Assembly: GCA_963592205.1 (NCBI GenBank)
Contig: CAVAVU010000044.1
Location: 1-5,173 of the forward strand
DNA length: 5,173 bases
From: Claveliimonas sp963592205
Lineage (GTDB): Bacteria; Bacillota; Clostridia; Lachnospirales; Lachnospiraceae
Direction: 5' to 3'
The position numbers were made by a program, and so were the translations under genes. The notes under the pieces were generated by a model. That model worked only from the letters and a program-made list of their open reading frames with translations, did no database searches and was not told the DNA's origin. Below, piece by piece: positions 1 to 5,034 of the stretch. Numbering within the stretch: the stretch's first letter is position 1; each line of letters starts with the position of its first letter.

Positions 1-23
1 TTTACTGATGATCTAACCTTCAC
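1..23 (-). CDS. rpmJ: 50S ribosomal protein L36, N-terminal fragment (runs off the window)
   Basis: Only seven complete codons are visible, reading M-K-V-R-S-S-V from a GTG start, with the eighth codon (AA-) cut by the window edge. This matches the near-invariant N-terminus of bacterial L36 (MKVR-x-SVK), a very small 50S protein. Its position immediately after infA is the usual Firmicute order and supports the call. The start is GTG at 23-21, placed 6 bases after a strong AAAGGAGG. Two upstream ATGs were considered. The one at 44-42 is in frame and would add seven residues, but it lacks a good ribosome binding site and would break the conserved MKVR start. The one at 40-38 is out of frame. 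The zinc-ligand cysteines that would show whether this is the zinc-binding type of L36 lie outside the window. Confidence 0.88.
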
Positions 24-29
24 GGGGAT

Positions 30-37
30 CCTCCTTT
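30..37 (-). promoter_or_regulatory. Strong Shine-Dalgarno site that fixes the rpmJ GTG start
   Basis: The minus strand reads AAAGGAGG, a near-perfect match to the 16S anti-Shine-Dalgarno. It is separated from the GTG codon by 6 bases (ATCCCC). This spacing selects the GTG over the in-frame ATG seven codons upstream. Confidence 0.85.
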
Positions 38-43
38 CATCCA

Positions 44-81
44 TTGCTTTGCCTTTAGTTTCTTTGCTTTGTGTGCCTTTA
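44..81 (-). repeat. Imperfect tandem direct repeat in the rpmJ leader
   Basis: On the plus strand the block ttgctttgccttta (44-57) recurs as ttgctttgtgtgccttta (64-81), differing by a 4-base insertion. In the rpmJ leader RNA this gives two purine-rich AAAGGC-AAAGCAA-type segments. It could be a protein or RNA contact site, or simply low-complexity purine-rich leader. No function is visible. Confidence 0.35.
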
Positions 82-96
82 AAATTGCATAACGAA

Positions 97-124
97 ATAA
101 AAGCACCCAAAAACGTGCTTATAT
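97..124 (-). other. Small hairpin at the predicted 5' end of the rpmJ transcript (possible weak terminator)
   Basis: The minus-strand RNA has a perfect 6-bp stem AAGCAC/GTGCTT (120-115 with 106-101) around an 8-base loop GTTTTTGG. Beyond one U-U mismatch, three further A-U pairs (124-122 with 99-97) can form in RNA reading through from infA. The 3' arm is followed by TTATTT, so for read-through RNA it resembles a weak intrinsic terminator. For RNA started at the promoter just upstream, the stem would lie at the extreme 5' end, because transcription is expected to begin near 120-118. There it could protect the 5' end from degradation or act as an early attenuator. The stem is short and half A-T, so a true terminator function is uncertain. 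Confidence 0.55.
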
Positions 125-154
125 ATTATAGCATCACTAATATTACTACGTCAA
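125..154 (-). promoter_or_regulatory. Sigma-A-type promoter with extended -10, driving rpmJ and the downstream alpha operon
   Basis: The minus strand carries a -35 box TTGACG (154-149; five of six consensus bases), an 18-base spacer, and a perfect -10 TATAAT (130-125) preceded by TGC, which makes an extended -10. Immediately upstream of the -35, overlapping the infA stop codon, is an A-rich stretch (AAATAAAAAAAG) of the kind that can act as an UP element for RNA polymerase alpha. The predicted start is near 120-118, giving a leader of about 95-100 bases before the rpmJ GTG. This is the only promoter in the window I would call with confidence. It would let rpmJ and the genes beyond (normally rpsM, rpsK, rpoA, rplQ) be transcribed separately from the spc operon. 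Confidence 0.85.
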
Positions 155-162
155 TACTTTTT

Positions 163-381
163 TTATTTATCTCTCCAGATAATTCTTCCCTTAGATAAAT
201 CGTATGGTGACAGCTCAAGTGTTACCTTATCTCCTGGAAGAATCTTGATAAAATTCATTCTCAGTTTTCCACTGATGTGTGCAAGAACCTGATGTCCATT
301 CTCAAGCTCTACCTGAAACATCGCGTTTGGAAGTTTCTCTACAACTGTTCCTTCAATTTCAATTACGTCAGCCTTTGACAT
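163..381 (-). CDS. infA: Translation initiation factor IF-1
   Basis: The 72-residue product has the standard length of bacterial IF-1, a single S1-like OB-fold protein that binds the 30S A site during initiation and works with IF-2 and IF-3. The typical sequence is present throughout: DVIEIEGTVVEKLPNAMF (5-22), VELENGH (24-30), LAHISGKLRMNFIKILPGD (33-51) with its basic rRNA-binding residues, and LSPYDLSKGRI (58-67). The C-terminus ends IIWRDK, slightly different from the more usual ITYR-K ending. The ATG at 381-379 follows AGGAGG (396-391) with 9 bases between; that site overlaps the TAG stop of the preceding KOW gene, so the two are tightly linked. After the TAA stop the coding run of the spc transcript ends and a fresh promoter follows directly. 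Confidence 0.98.
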   Translation of the reverse strand: MSKADVIEIEGTVVEKLPNAMFQVELENGHQVLAHISGKLRMNFIKILPGDKVTLELSPYDLSKGRIIWRDK

Positions 382-394
382 ATCTTATATCCTC

Positions 395-643
395 CTAAAT
401 CTCTTCCCTGTTATATTCTTTCAATATCCGTTTGATCTGAACATCATCCATTGTCTCGATCGGATATTCCCGGTTAATGATCTGCAAATGTTTGAACTTC
501 TTTTTCTTTGGATTCGCAAGTGTCCGGATTCTGCCGTCACAGACAAGCACATACGTATCAGTGCTTTCTACTATTATATATACCTTTCCGGTATCGTGTC
601 CGGCTTTGGATCTCACCAGCAATCCTTTTCTATATCTGTCCAT
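395..643 (-). CDS. KOW-domain RNA-binding protein, L14e-like (exact role unknown)
   Basis: The 82-residue basic protein has an N-terminal KOW-type fold: GLLVRSKAGHDTGKVYIIV (7-25) with the typical glycine-aspartate-glycine-lysine turn, then strands around YVLVCDGRIRTL (31-42). A lysine-rich patch, PKKKKFKHLQII (45-56), looks suited to RNA contact, and a charged helical tail follows. It matches the small KOW protein often found between map and infA in Firmicutes, which resembles the archaeal/eukaryotic ribosomal protein L14e. It has no membrane segment or signal peptide. The start ATG at 643-641 lies 21 bases after the map stop, with GAGGA only about 4 bases ahead, a weaker site than its neighbours have. 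Its stop codon overlaps the infA ribosome binding site. Being inside the translation operon suggests a ribosome-associated role, but this is inference. Confidence 0.9.
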   Translation of the reverse strand: MDRYRKGLLVRSKAGHDTGKVYIIVESTDTYVLVCDGRIRTLANPKKKKFKHLQIINREYPIETMDDVQIKRILKEYNREEI

Positions 644-664
644 ATCGTCCTCGCTTCTCCCGCA

Positions 665-1429
665 CTACGGTGTATCTTCCGTCAGGGACAGAATGCGCGG
701 TTCTCCGTCTGTGATTAATATGGTATTTTCATAATGTGCTGACAGACTGCGGTCTCTGGTCACTACGGTCCAGTCATCGTCCATCCAGTCAACTTCCCAG
801 CTTCCCACATTGATCATCGGTTCAATTGCCAGTGTCATACCGGCTTTCAAAAGCACACCCTTACGTTTCATCTCGTAATTCGGAATCTCAGGTGCTTCAT
901 GAAGTGCTGTTCCGATTCCATGTCCGCACAGATCTCTTACCACTCCATAGCCACGCTCTTCGGCGTATCTGCCAATAGCTCCGGAGATATCAAATAAATG
1001 ATTGCCTTCTTTTGCATATTTTATGCCTTCAAAGAAGCATTCTCTGGTAACTTTGATCAGATCTGCGGCTTCTTTACTGACCTCCCCCACCGCATGGGTT
1101 CTGGCAGCATCAGAATGGTAACCTTTGTAAATGACTCCTGCATCCAGGCTGACGATATCGCCCTCTTTGATAATACGGTCAGCTGACGGTATTCCGTGGA
1201 CGATCTCTTCATTCACTGATACACAGATAGATGCCGGATAGCCATTATAATTAAGGAAAGAAGGGATACAACCGTATCCCCTTATAATCTCCTCACCCAA
1301 TCGGTCAATATCCAGGGTACTCATTCCAGGGTGCAATGCCTTACCAAGTTCCTGATGTACTTCGCTCAGGATACGTCCTGCTTCTGTCATCAATTCAATT
1401 TCTCTAGGTGATTTTACGGTAATAGGCAT
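665..1429 (-). CDS. map: Methionine aminopeptidase, type I
   Basis: This cytosolic metalloenzyme removes the N-terminal methionine from new proteins when the second residue is small. The 254-residue product has the pita-bread fold without the extra N-terminal zinc domain, so it is close to the short E. coli-like form. All five metal ligands are visible: D96 (in SLDAG), D107 (in HSDAAR), H170 (in CGHGIG), E203 (in AIEPM) and E234 (in HYENT). The catalytic-pocket histidines H78 (EIVHGIP) and H177 (LHEAP) are also present, each one residue lower than in E. coli. The ATG at 1429-1427 follows GGGAG (1442-1438) by 8 bases. That site lies inside the end of adk, whose stop is only 3 bases upstream, so the two are probably translationally coupled. 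The gene appears intact. Confidence 0.98.
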   Translation of the reverse strand: MPITVKSPREIELMTEAGRILSEVHQELGKALHPGMSTLDIDRLGEEIIRGYGCIPSFLNYNGYPASICVSVNEEIVHGIPSADRIIKEGDIVSLDAGVIYKGYHSDAARTHAVGEVSKEAADLIKVTRECFFEGIKYAKEGNHLFDISGAIGRYAEERGYGVVRDLCGHGIGTALHEAPEIPNYEMKRKGVLLKAGMTLAIEPMINVGSWEVDWMDDDWTVVTRDRSLSAHYENTILITDGEPRILSLTEDTP

Positions 1430-1432
1430 AAT

Positions 1433-2077
1433 TTACGCTCCCAGGAATTCCGTGATAGCGCGGAATACATCGTCAATGTCTACAGTTCCATCCACTGTAC
1501 GGAGGATTCCCTGATTGGTATAGTAATCAATTAACGGCTGTGTCTGATCATGGTATACATTCAGTCTCTTCTGAACTGTTTCCGGCTTATCATCATCTCT
1601 GAGGATCAGCTCTCCGCCACAGGTATCACAAATACCTTCCTTTTTTGTCGGAGCATATACCATATGATATGTAGCACCACATGTTACGCATGCTCTTCTT
1701 CCACCCATACGTCTTACAATGTTCTCATCCGGTACATTCACATCGATTGCGAAATCTACCTTCTGTCCCATTTTCTCAAGGGCTTCCGTCAATGCTTCAG
1801 CCTGAGGAATCGTGCGCGGGAAGCCATCCAGAACATAACCATTGGCACAATCATCCTGGTTTACACGGTCAACAACCAGATCTACTACAAGTTCATCCGG
1901 AACCAGAAGTCCCTGATCCATGTATGTCTTAGCCTTTTTACCAAGCTCTGTTCCATTTTTAATATTGGCGCGGAAAATATCTCCTGTAGAAATATGCGGA
2001 ATCCCGTATTTTGCTGCAATTTTCTTAGCCTGTGTTCCTTTACCTGCACCAGGTGCACCCAGCATAATGATCTTCAT
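1433..2077 (-). CDS. adk: Adenylate kinase with zinc-binding LID domain
   Basis: The enzyme interconverts ATP + AMP and 2 ADP in the cytosol. From the chosen ATG the product is 214 residues, the usual long-form length. Visible motifs are the P-loop GAPGAGKGT (7-15), the AMP-binding region STGDIFR (30-36), DGFPRT (84-89), and the LID domain with C130-V-T-C133 and C150-D-T-C153. This forms a four-cysteine zinc knuckle of the type found in Gram-positive enzymes; some relatives have aspartate at the fourth place. The start is at 2077-2075, giving MKIIMLGAPG. An in-frame GTG nine bases upstream (2086-2084) would add three residues, but it lies only 2 bases from the AGGAGG (2094-2089), while the ATG is 11 bases away and gives the family-typical N-terminus. 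The gene is separated from secY by a hairpin-bearing gap, and its stop lies 3 bases before map. Confidence 0.97.
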   Translation of the reverse strand: MKIIMLGAPGAGKGTQAKKIAAKYGIPHISTGDIFRANIKNGTELGKKAKTYMDQGLLVPDELVVDLVVDRVNQDDCANGYVLDGFPRTIPQAEALTEALEKMGQKVDFAIDVNVPDENIVRRMGGRRACVTCGATYHMVYAPTKKEGICDTCGGELILRDDDKPETVQKRLNVYHDQTQPLIDYYTNQGILRTVDGTVDIDDVFRAITEFLGA

Positions 2078-2088
2078 ACTATACACAT

Positions 2089-2096
2089 CCTCCTTT
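2089..2096 (-). promoter_or_regulatory. Shine-Dalgarno site that decides the adk start
   Basis: The minus strand reads AAAGGAGG here. Its distance to the in-frame GTG (2 bases) is too short for normal initiation, whereas the distance to the ATG at 2077 (11 bases) is workable. It lies just 6 bases after the intercistronic hairpin, so folding of that hairpin should leave it exposed. Confidence 0.75.
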
Positions 2097-2101
2097 ATAG
2101 T

Positions 2102-2135
2102 ATTTTAACCCGCGAAAAAATCCGCAGGTCAAAAT
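2102..2135 (-). other. Intercistronic hairpin between secY and adk
   Basis: Two bases after the secY TAA the sense RNA can form a 13-bp stem: A plus TTTTGACCTGCG (2135-2123) pairs with CGCGGGTTAAAA plus T (2114-2102) around the 8-base loop GATTTTTT. Two of the pairs are G-U, so the fold is continuous only in the minus-strand RNA; on the opposite strand those positions become A-C mismatches. The hairpin is followed by ACTATAAAGGAGG rather than a T-run, so it does not look like an intrinsic terminator. More plausible roles are an RNA-stability or processing element that sets secY and adk levels separately. Confidence 0.7.
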
Positions 2136-2137
2136 GC

Positions 2138-3454
2138 TTAATTATTTAAAAATCCTTTGTAGTTACGAACGAGCATCTGTGATTCAATCTGCTTCAATGT
2201 CTCCAGTATAACACTGACGATAATGATAAGGGATGTACCACCAAATGATACTTTAGCTCCCAGCCATCCATTAAACAGGATCGGCACAAACTGAATGACT
2301 ACCAGTCCAACTGCGCCCATGAAAATGACGTAGTTCAGAATCTTGGTCAAATACTCGACCGTCGGACGTCCCGGTCTGATACCTGGGATAAATCCGCCGC
2401 TCTTCTTCATGTTATTTGCAATCTCCATCGGGTTAAATGTGATAGAGGTATAAAAATAAGCGAAGAATACGGTTAATATAATGTATACAACCAGTCCCCA
2501 TGAATACTTAATACTCTGTGGGTTACACCAGTTGCTCTGATTCATTCCTCGAAGAATCTCGCTTCCAATTCCGCTTCCATTGCCTTTTCCAAGGAAGGAT
2601 GCGATTACGATTGGAAACTGCATCAGTGAAGAAGCAAAGATAATAGGAATAACTCCGGCAGTGTTAATCTTCATAGGAATATGAGTTGACTGACCGCCAT
2701 AAGTTCTTCTACCCTGCATCTTCTGTGAATACTGCACGGCAATTCTGCGCTCTCCATCCTGAAGAATTACAACCATTACTACCAGGATCAGGATAATTGC
2801 TGCAATAATAATTGCTGCAAGTCCGCCTTTTGCAATAGTCTTGCCTTTTACAAAACGCTCAAACAGTGTGTTCAGATCGCTAGGAACTCGTGAAAGGATA
2901 TTGATCAACAATACAATTGAAATACCATTTCCCACACCATTTTCTGTGATACGCTCACCGATCCACATCAGAAGTGCGGATCCGCCTGTCAGAGTCAATA
3001 CAACAATTGCTGCATTCACAAAGTTGTATTCCTGAAGCAATCCCTGACGGCCGAAACCAATTGCCATAGCAGTTGATTCCATCAATGCCAGAGCTACGGT
3101 AAGGTATCTTGTAAAAGATGCAATCTTCTTTCTACCATCCTCGCCTTCACGCTGCATTTCCTCTAATTTCGGAATTGCAATTGTGAGAAGCTGAATGATA
3201 ATAGATGAAGTAATGTATGGTGTAATACTCAGAGCAAATACTGACATCTGCTCAAAAGATCCACCGGTGAATGCGTTAAAAAAGTTAAACGCATCCCCCG
3301 TGTTCTGTGCAAAAAAGTTTTTAATATAGTCCGGGTTTACACCTGGAGTCGGCAGCTGTGATCCTAAACGAACCACAACCAGCATCATGAAGGTGTAAAA
3401 GATTTTCTTTCGAATATCTTCAATCTGAAATGCCCGCCGAACTGTTTTGAACAT
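2138..3454 (-). CDS. secY: Preprotein translocase channel subunit SecY
   Basis: SecY is the pore of the SecYEG translocon in the cytoplasmic membrane, passing or inserting unfolded proteins with SecA or the ribosome. The 438-residue length is normal. About ten hydrophobic segments can be placed, roughly at 18-36, 72-95, 114-135, 145-168, 173-190, 211-233, 263-286, 317-338, 369-394 and 396-420. Family signatures include ITPYITSSIIIQLL (77-90) and WIGERITENGVGNGISI (164-180). The cytosolic loops carry QDGERRIAVQY (232-242) and GGFIPGIRPGRPT (353-365), the latter with the conserved arginine used in SecA/ribosome contact. The ATG shares one base with the rplO stop (TAATG), and GAGGTGATC (3465-3457) ahead of it matches an extended 16S 3' end, so coupled yet strong initiation is expected. 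A hairpin follows the stop codon. Confidence 0.99.
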   Translation of the reverse strand: MFKTVRRAFQIEDIRKKIFYTFMMLVVVRLGSQLPTPGVNPDYIKNFFAQNTGDAFNFFNAFTGGSFEQMSVFALSITPYITSSIIIQLLTIAIPKLEEMQREGEDGRKKIASFTRYLTVALALMESTAMAIGFGRQGLLQEYNFVNAAIVVLTLTGGSALLMWIGERITENGVGNGISIVLLINILSRVPSDLNTLFERFVKGKTIAKGGLAAIIIAAIILILVVMVVILQDGERRIAVQYSQKMQGRRTYGGQSTHIPMKINTAGVIPIIFASSLMQFPIVIASFLGKGNGSGIGSEILRGMNQSNWCNPQSIKYSWGLVVYIILTVFFAYFYTSITFNPMEIANNMKKSGGFIPGIRPGRPTVEYLTKILNYVIFMGAVGLVVIQFVPILFNGWLGAKVSFGGTSLIIIVSVILETLKQIESQMLVRNYKGFLNN

Positions 3455-3894
3455 TAGATCACCTCTGCTTTTCCACCAAGAGCCTCAATCTTAGCTGCCG
3501 CACCGGCACTAAATGCATTTGCCTGAACTGTAAGTTTCTTTGTCAGTTCACCGTTACCAAGAATCTTAACGCCATCTCTTGGGTTCTTAACGATTCCTGC
3601 TTCGATCAATGTCTCTACTGAAACTACAGCATCATTATCAAATACTTCCAGAGCACTTACATTAATTCCAACGATTGTCTTAGAATTTCTGTTAGTGAAT
3701 CCTCTCTTAGGAATTCTTCTGTACAGTGGCATCTGTCCGCCTTCGAAACCAGGTCTTGTGCCGCCTGAACGAGCTTTCTGACCTTTGTGTCCCTTACCTG
3801 CAGTCTTACCATTTCCAGAACCATGTCCACGTCCTCTTCTGAAGTTATCGCTCTGCTTTGCTCCGTCAGCTGGTCTTAAATTAGATAAGTCCAT
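3454..3894 (-). CDS. rplO: 50S ribosomal protein L15
   Basis: L15 binds 23S rRNA and takes part in 50S assembly. The 146-residue product shows the glycine- and basic-rich N-terminal extension (about 19-56, with RRGRGHGSGNGKTAGKGHKG and GGQMPLYRRIPKRGF) that threads into the rRNA. The globular C-terminal part carries the L15 signature KILGNGELTKKL (110-121) and NAFSAGAAAKIEALGG (126-141). The ATG at 3894-3892 follows AAGGAGGTG (3908-3900) with 7 bases from the AGGAGG core, and the gene starts 30 bases after rpmD. Its stop overlaps the secY start by one base, a common arrangement that couples the last ribosomal protein of this run to the translocase channel. Confidence 0.98.
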   Translation of the reverse strand: MDLSNLRPADGAKQSDNFRRGRGHGSGNGKTAGKGHKGQKARSGGTRPGFEGGQMPLYRRIPKRGFTNRNSKTIVGINVSALEVFDNDAVVSVETLIEAGIVKNPRDGVKILGNGELTKKLTVQANAFSAGAAAKIEALGGKAEVI

Positions 3895-3924
3895 CGTGAC
3901 ACCTCCTTACTCAATATAAATTAA

Positions 3925-4104
3925 TTAAGCTTCCTCAACTTTTACCAGGTGCTGTACCTGTTTGATCATTCCTCTTGTAGCAGCGTTGTCTGGAAGTTCA
4001 ACAGTCTTGTTAACCTTCTTCAGTCCAAGAGCTTCTACAGTCTTTTTATGCTTCGGTACAGCGCCGATTGTAGATTTTACTAATGTGATTTTCAAATTTG
4101 CCAT
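3925..4104 (-). CDS. rpmD: 50S ribosomal protein L30
   Basis: This short gene encodes 59 residues, the usual size for bacterial L30, a small alpha/beta 23S rRNA-binding protein absent from some lineages. The translation starts MANLKITLVKSTIGAVPKHK and continues through ALGLKKVNKTVELPDN (25-40) to RGMIKQVQHLVKVEEA (44-59). The LVKS-IG--P-H--T--ALGL-K pattern and the R-MI--V-HLV- ending are characteristic of the family. The ATG at 4104-4102 follows AAGGAGG with 10 bases from the AGGAGG core (4120-4115). The start lies 18 bases after the rpsE stop, and rplO begins 30 bases beyond the TAA, as expected for the spc operon. Confidence 0.96.
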   Translation of the reverse strand: MANLKITLVKSTIGAVPKHKKTVEALGLKKVNKTVELPDNAATRGMIKQVQHLVKVEEA

Positions 4105-4122
4105 TTCGGTTCTACCTCCTTA

Positions 4123-4632
4123 TTAGCCTAAGATCTCTTCGATGGATTTTCCACGAAGCTTAGCCACTTCTTCTGGAGTCTTAACCTCTTTCAGACCTTC
4201 AATAGTAGCCAGAACTACGTTCTGCTTATTGTTAGATCCGAGAGATTTTGTACGAATGTTCTTAATACCTGCCATCTCGATAACGGCACGTGCCGGACCA
4301 CCGGCGATAACTCCAGTACCTTCAGGTGCCTTCTTCAGTAATACTGAAGCGCTTCCGAATTTACCGATCAAATCATGTGTAATACTTCCATTTTCATCTA
4401 ATGCTACAGAAATAAGCTTCTTAGCTGCATCCTCTTTTCCTTTGCGGATAGCTTCCGGAATTTCGGTTGCCTTTCCTAAGCCTGCACCAACATGGCCGTT
4501 ACCATCGCCAACAACTACTAAAGCTGTGAATCTCATATTACGACCACCCTTAACAACCTTGGTAACACGCTTAATTGATACTACTTTTTCTGTTAATTCT
4601 AATGAACTAGCATCAATACGTTCCTGTTTCAT
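4123..4632 (-). CDS. rpsE: 30S ribosomal protein S5
   Basis: S5 sits near the mRNA entrance and decoding region of the 30S subunit and affects accuracy; its N-terminal loop is the classic place for spectinomycin-resistance changes. The 169-residue protein has the N-terminal S5 double-stranded-RNA-binding domain with the loop VTKVVKGGRNMRF (23-35) and the signature ALVVVGDGNGHVGAGLGKA (37-55). The C-terminal S5 domain carries LLKKAPEGTGVIAGGPARAV (98-117) and NIRTKSLGSNN (125-135). The loop carries the ordinary lysine and glycines (VVKGG, 26-30), with no deletion that would suggest resistance. The ATG at 4632-4630 follows AAGGAGG with 7 bases from the AGGAGG core, 14 bases after the rplR stop. 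Confidence 0.99.
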   Translation of the reverse strand: MKQERIDASSLELTEKVVSIKRVTKVVKGGRNMRFTALVVVGDGNGHVGAGLGKATEIPEAIRKGKEDAAKKLISVALDENGSITHDLIGKFGSASVLLKKAPEGTGVIAGGPARAVIEMAGIKNIRTKSLGSNNKQNVVLATIEGLKEVKTPEEVAKLRGKSIEEILG

Positions 4633-4646
4633 GTGTGCTCCTCCTT

Positions 4647-5015
4647 CTAGAAATTCAAACCAGCTTCTCTTGCTGCGTCTGCTAATGCCTTAATCTTTCC
4701 ATGATAAACGAATCCGCCTCTGTCAAAGACTACGTCCTTAACTCCCTTTTCAAGTGCTCTCTCAGCGATCACTTTTCCAAGGTATGCAGCAGCTTCTACA
4801 TTGTTGGTCTTTTCCAGATTTGCTTTCACATCTTTCTGAAGAGTGGAAGCGGATACCAGAGTCTTTCCAACTGTGTCATCAATAATCTGAGCATACATGT
4901 GATTATTGCTTCTGAATACTGCCAAACGTGGGCATTCAGCTGTACCGCTGAAACGGTTACGTATTTTCATGTGCTTTTTAACACGAATTTCGCTTCTTGA
5001 TTTCTTGCTAACCAT
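4647..5015 (-). CDS. rplR: 50S ribosomal protein L18
   Basis: L18 binds 5S rRNA and, with L5, anchors it in the central protuberance of the 50S subunit. The 122-residue length is typical. The basic N-terminus (1-22, rich in K and R) is the 5S RNA-contacting arm. It is followed by PRLAVFRSNNHMYAQIIDD (29-47) and the conserved C-terminal end with VVFDRGGFVYHGKIKALA (95-112) and AAREAGLNF (114-122). The ATG at 5015-5013 follows AAGGAGG with 10 bases from the AGGAGG core (5031-5026), which starts 3 bases after the rplF stop. The gene is intact and ends TAG just before the rpsE binding site. Confidence 0.98.
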   Translation of the reverse strand: MVSKKSRSEIRVKKHMKIRNRFSGTAECPRLAVFRSNNHMYAQIIDDTVGKTLVSASTLQKDVKANLEKTNNVEAAAYLGKVIAERALEKGVKDVVFDRGGFVYHGKIKALADAAREAGLNF

Positions 5016-5034
5016 TATCTCTCACCCTCCTTAA

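Noticed and set aside
97..124. A confident intrinsic terminator after infA.
   Set aside because: The stem is only six pairs, half A-T, with an interrupted T-run, and it lies downstream of the promoter -10. It was kept as a hairpin of uncertain role rather than called a terminator.
575..580. A perfect TATAAT on the minus strand inside the KOW gene.
   Set aside because: It is coding sequence (Y-I-I-V region), and no credible -35 box lies 16-18 bases upstream.
1240..1275. TTGTAT, 16 bases, TATAAT on the minus strand inside map.
   Set aside because: The -35 matches only half the consensus, and the bases encode conserved map residues (C-I-P-S-F-L-N-Y-N-G). It looks like chance.
2102..2132. Possible adk promoter: TTGACC (2132-2127), 19 bases, TAAAAT (2107-2102) on the minus strand.
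   Set aside because: The spacing is long, the -10 is imperfect, and the predicted start would fall at or within the Shine-Dalgarno, leaving almost no leader. The hairpin explains the same bases better, though a weak promoter cannot be excluded.
1550..2149. A 199-codon plus-strand open frame opposite adk.
   Set aside because: It lies entirely antisense to a clearly identified adenylate kinase gene and the secY-adk gap, has no recognisable domain, and its cysteine-rich composition mirrors the codons of the real gene.
4142..4693. A 183-codon plus-strand open frame opposite rpsE and the end of rplR.
   Set aside because: It is a mirror of strongly conserved ribosomal protein coding sequence, has no family resemblance and runs across a gene boundary in a dense operon.
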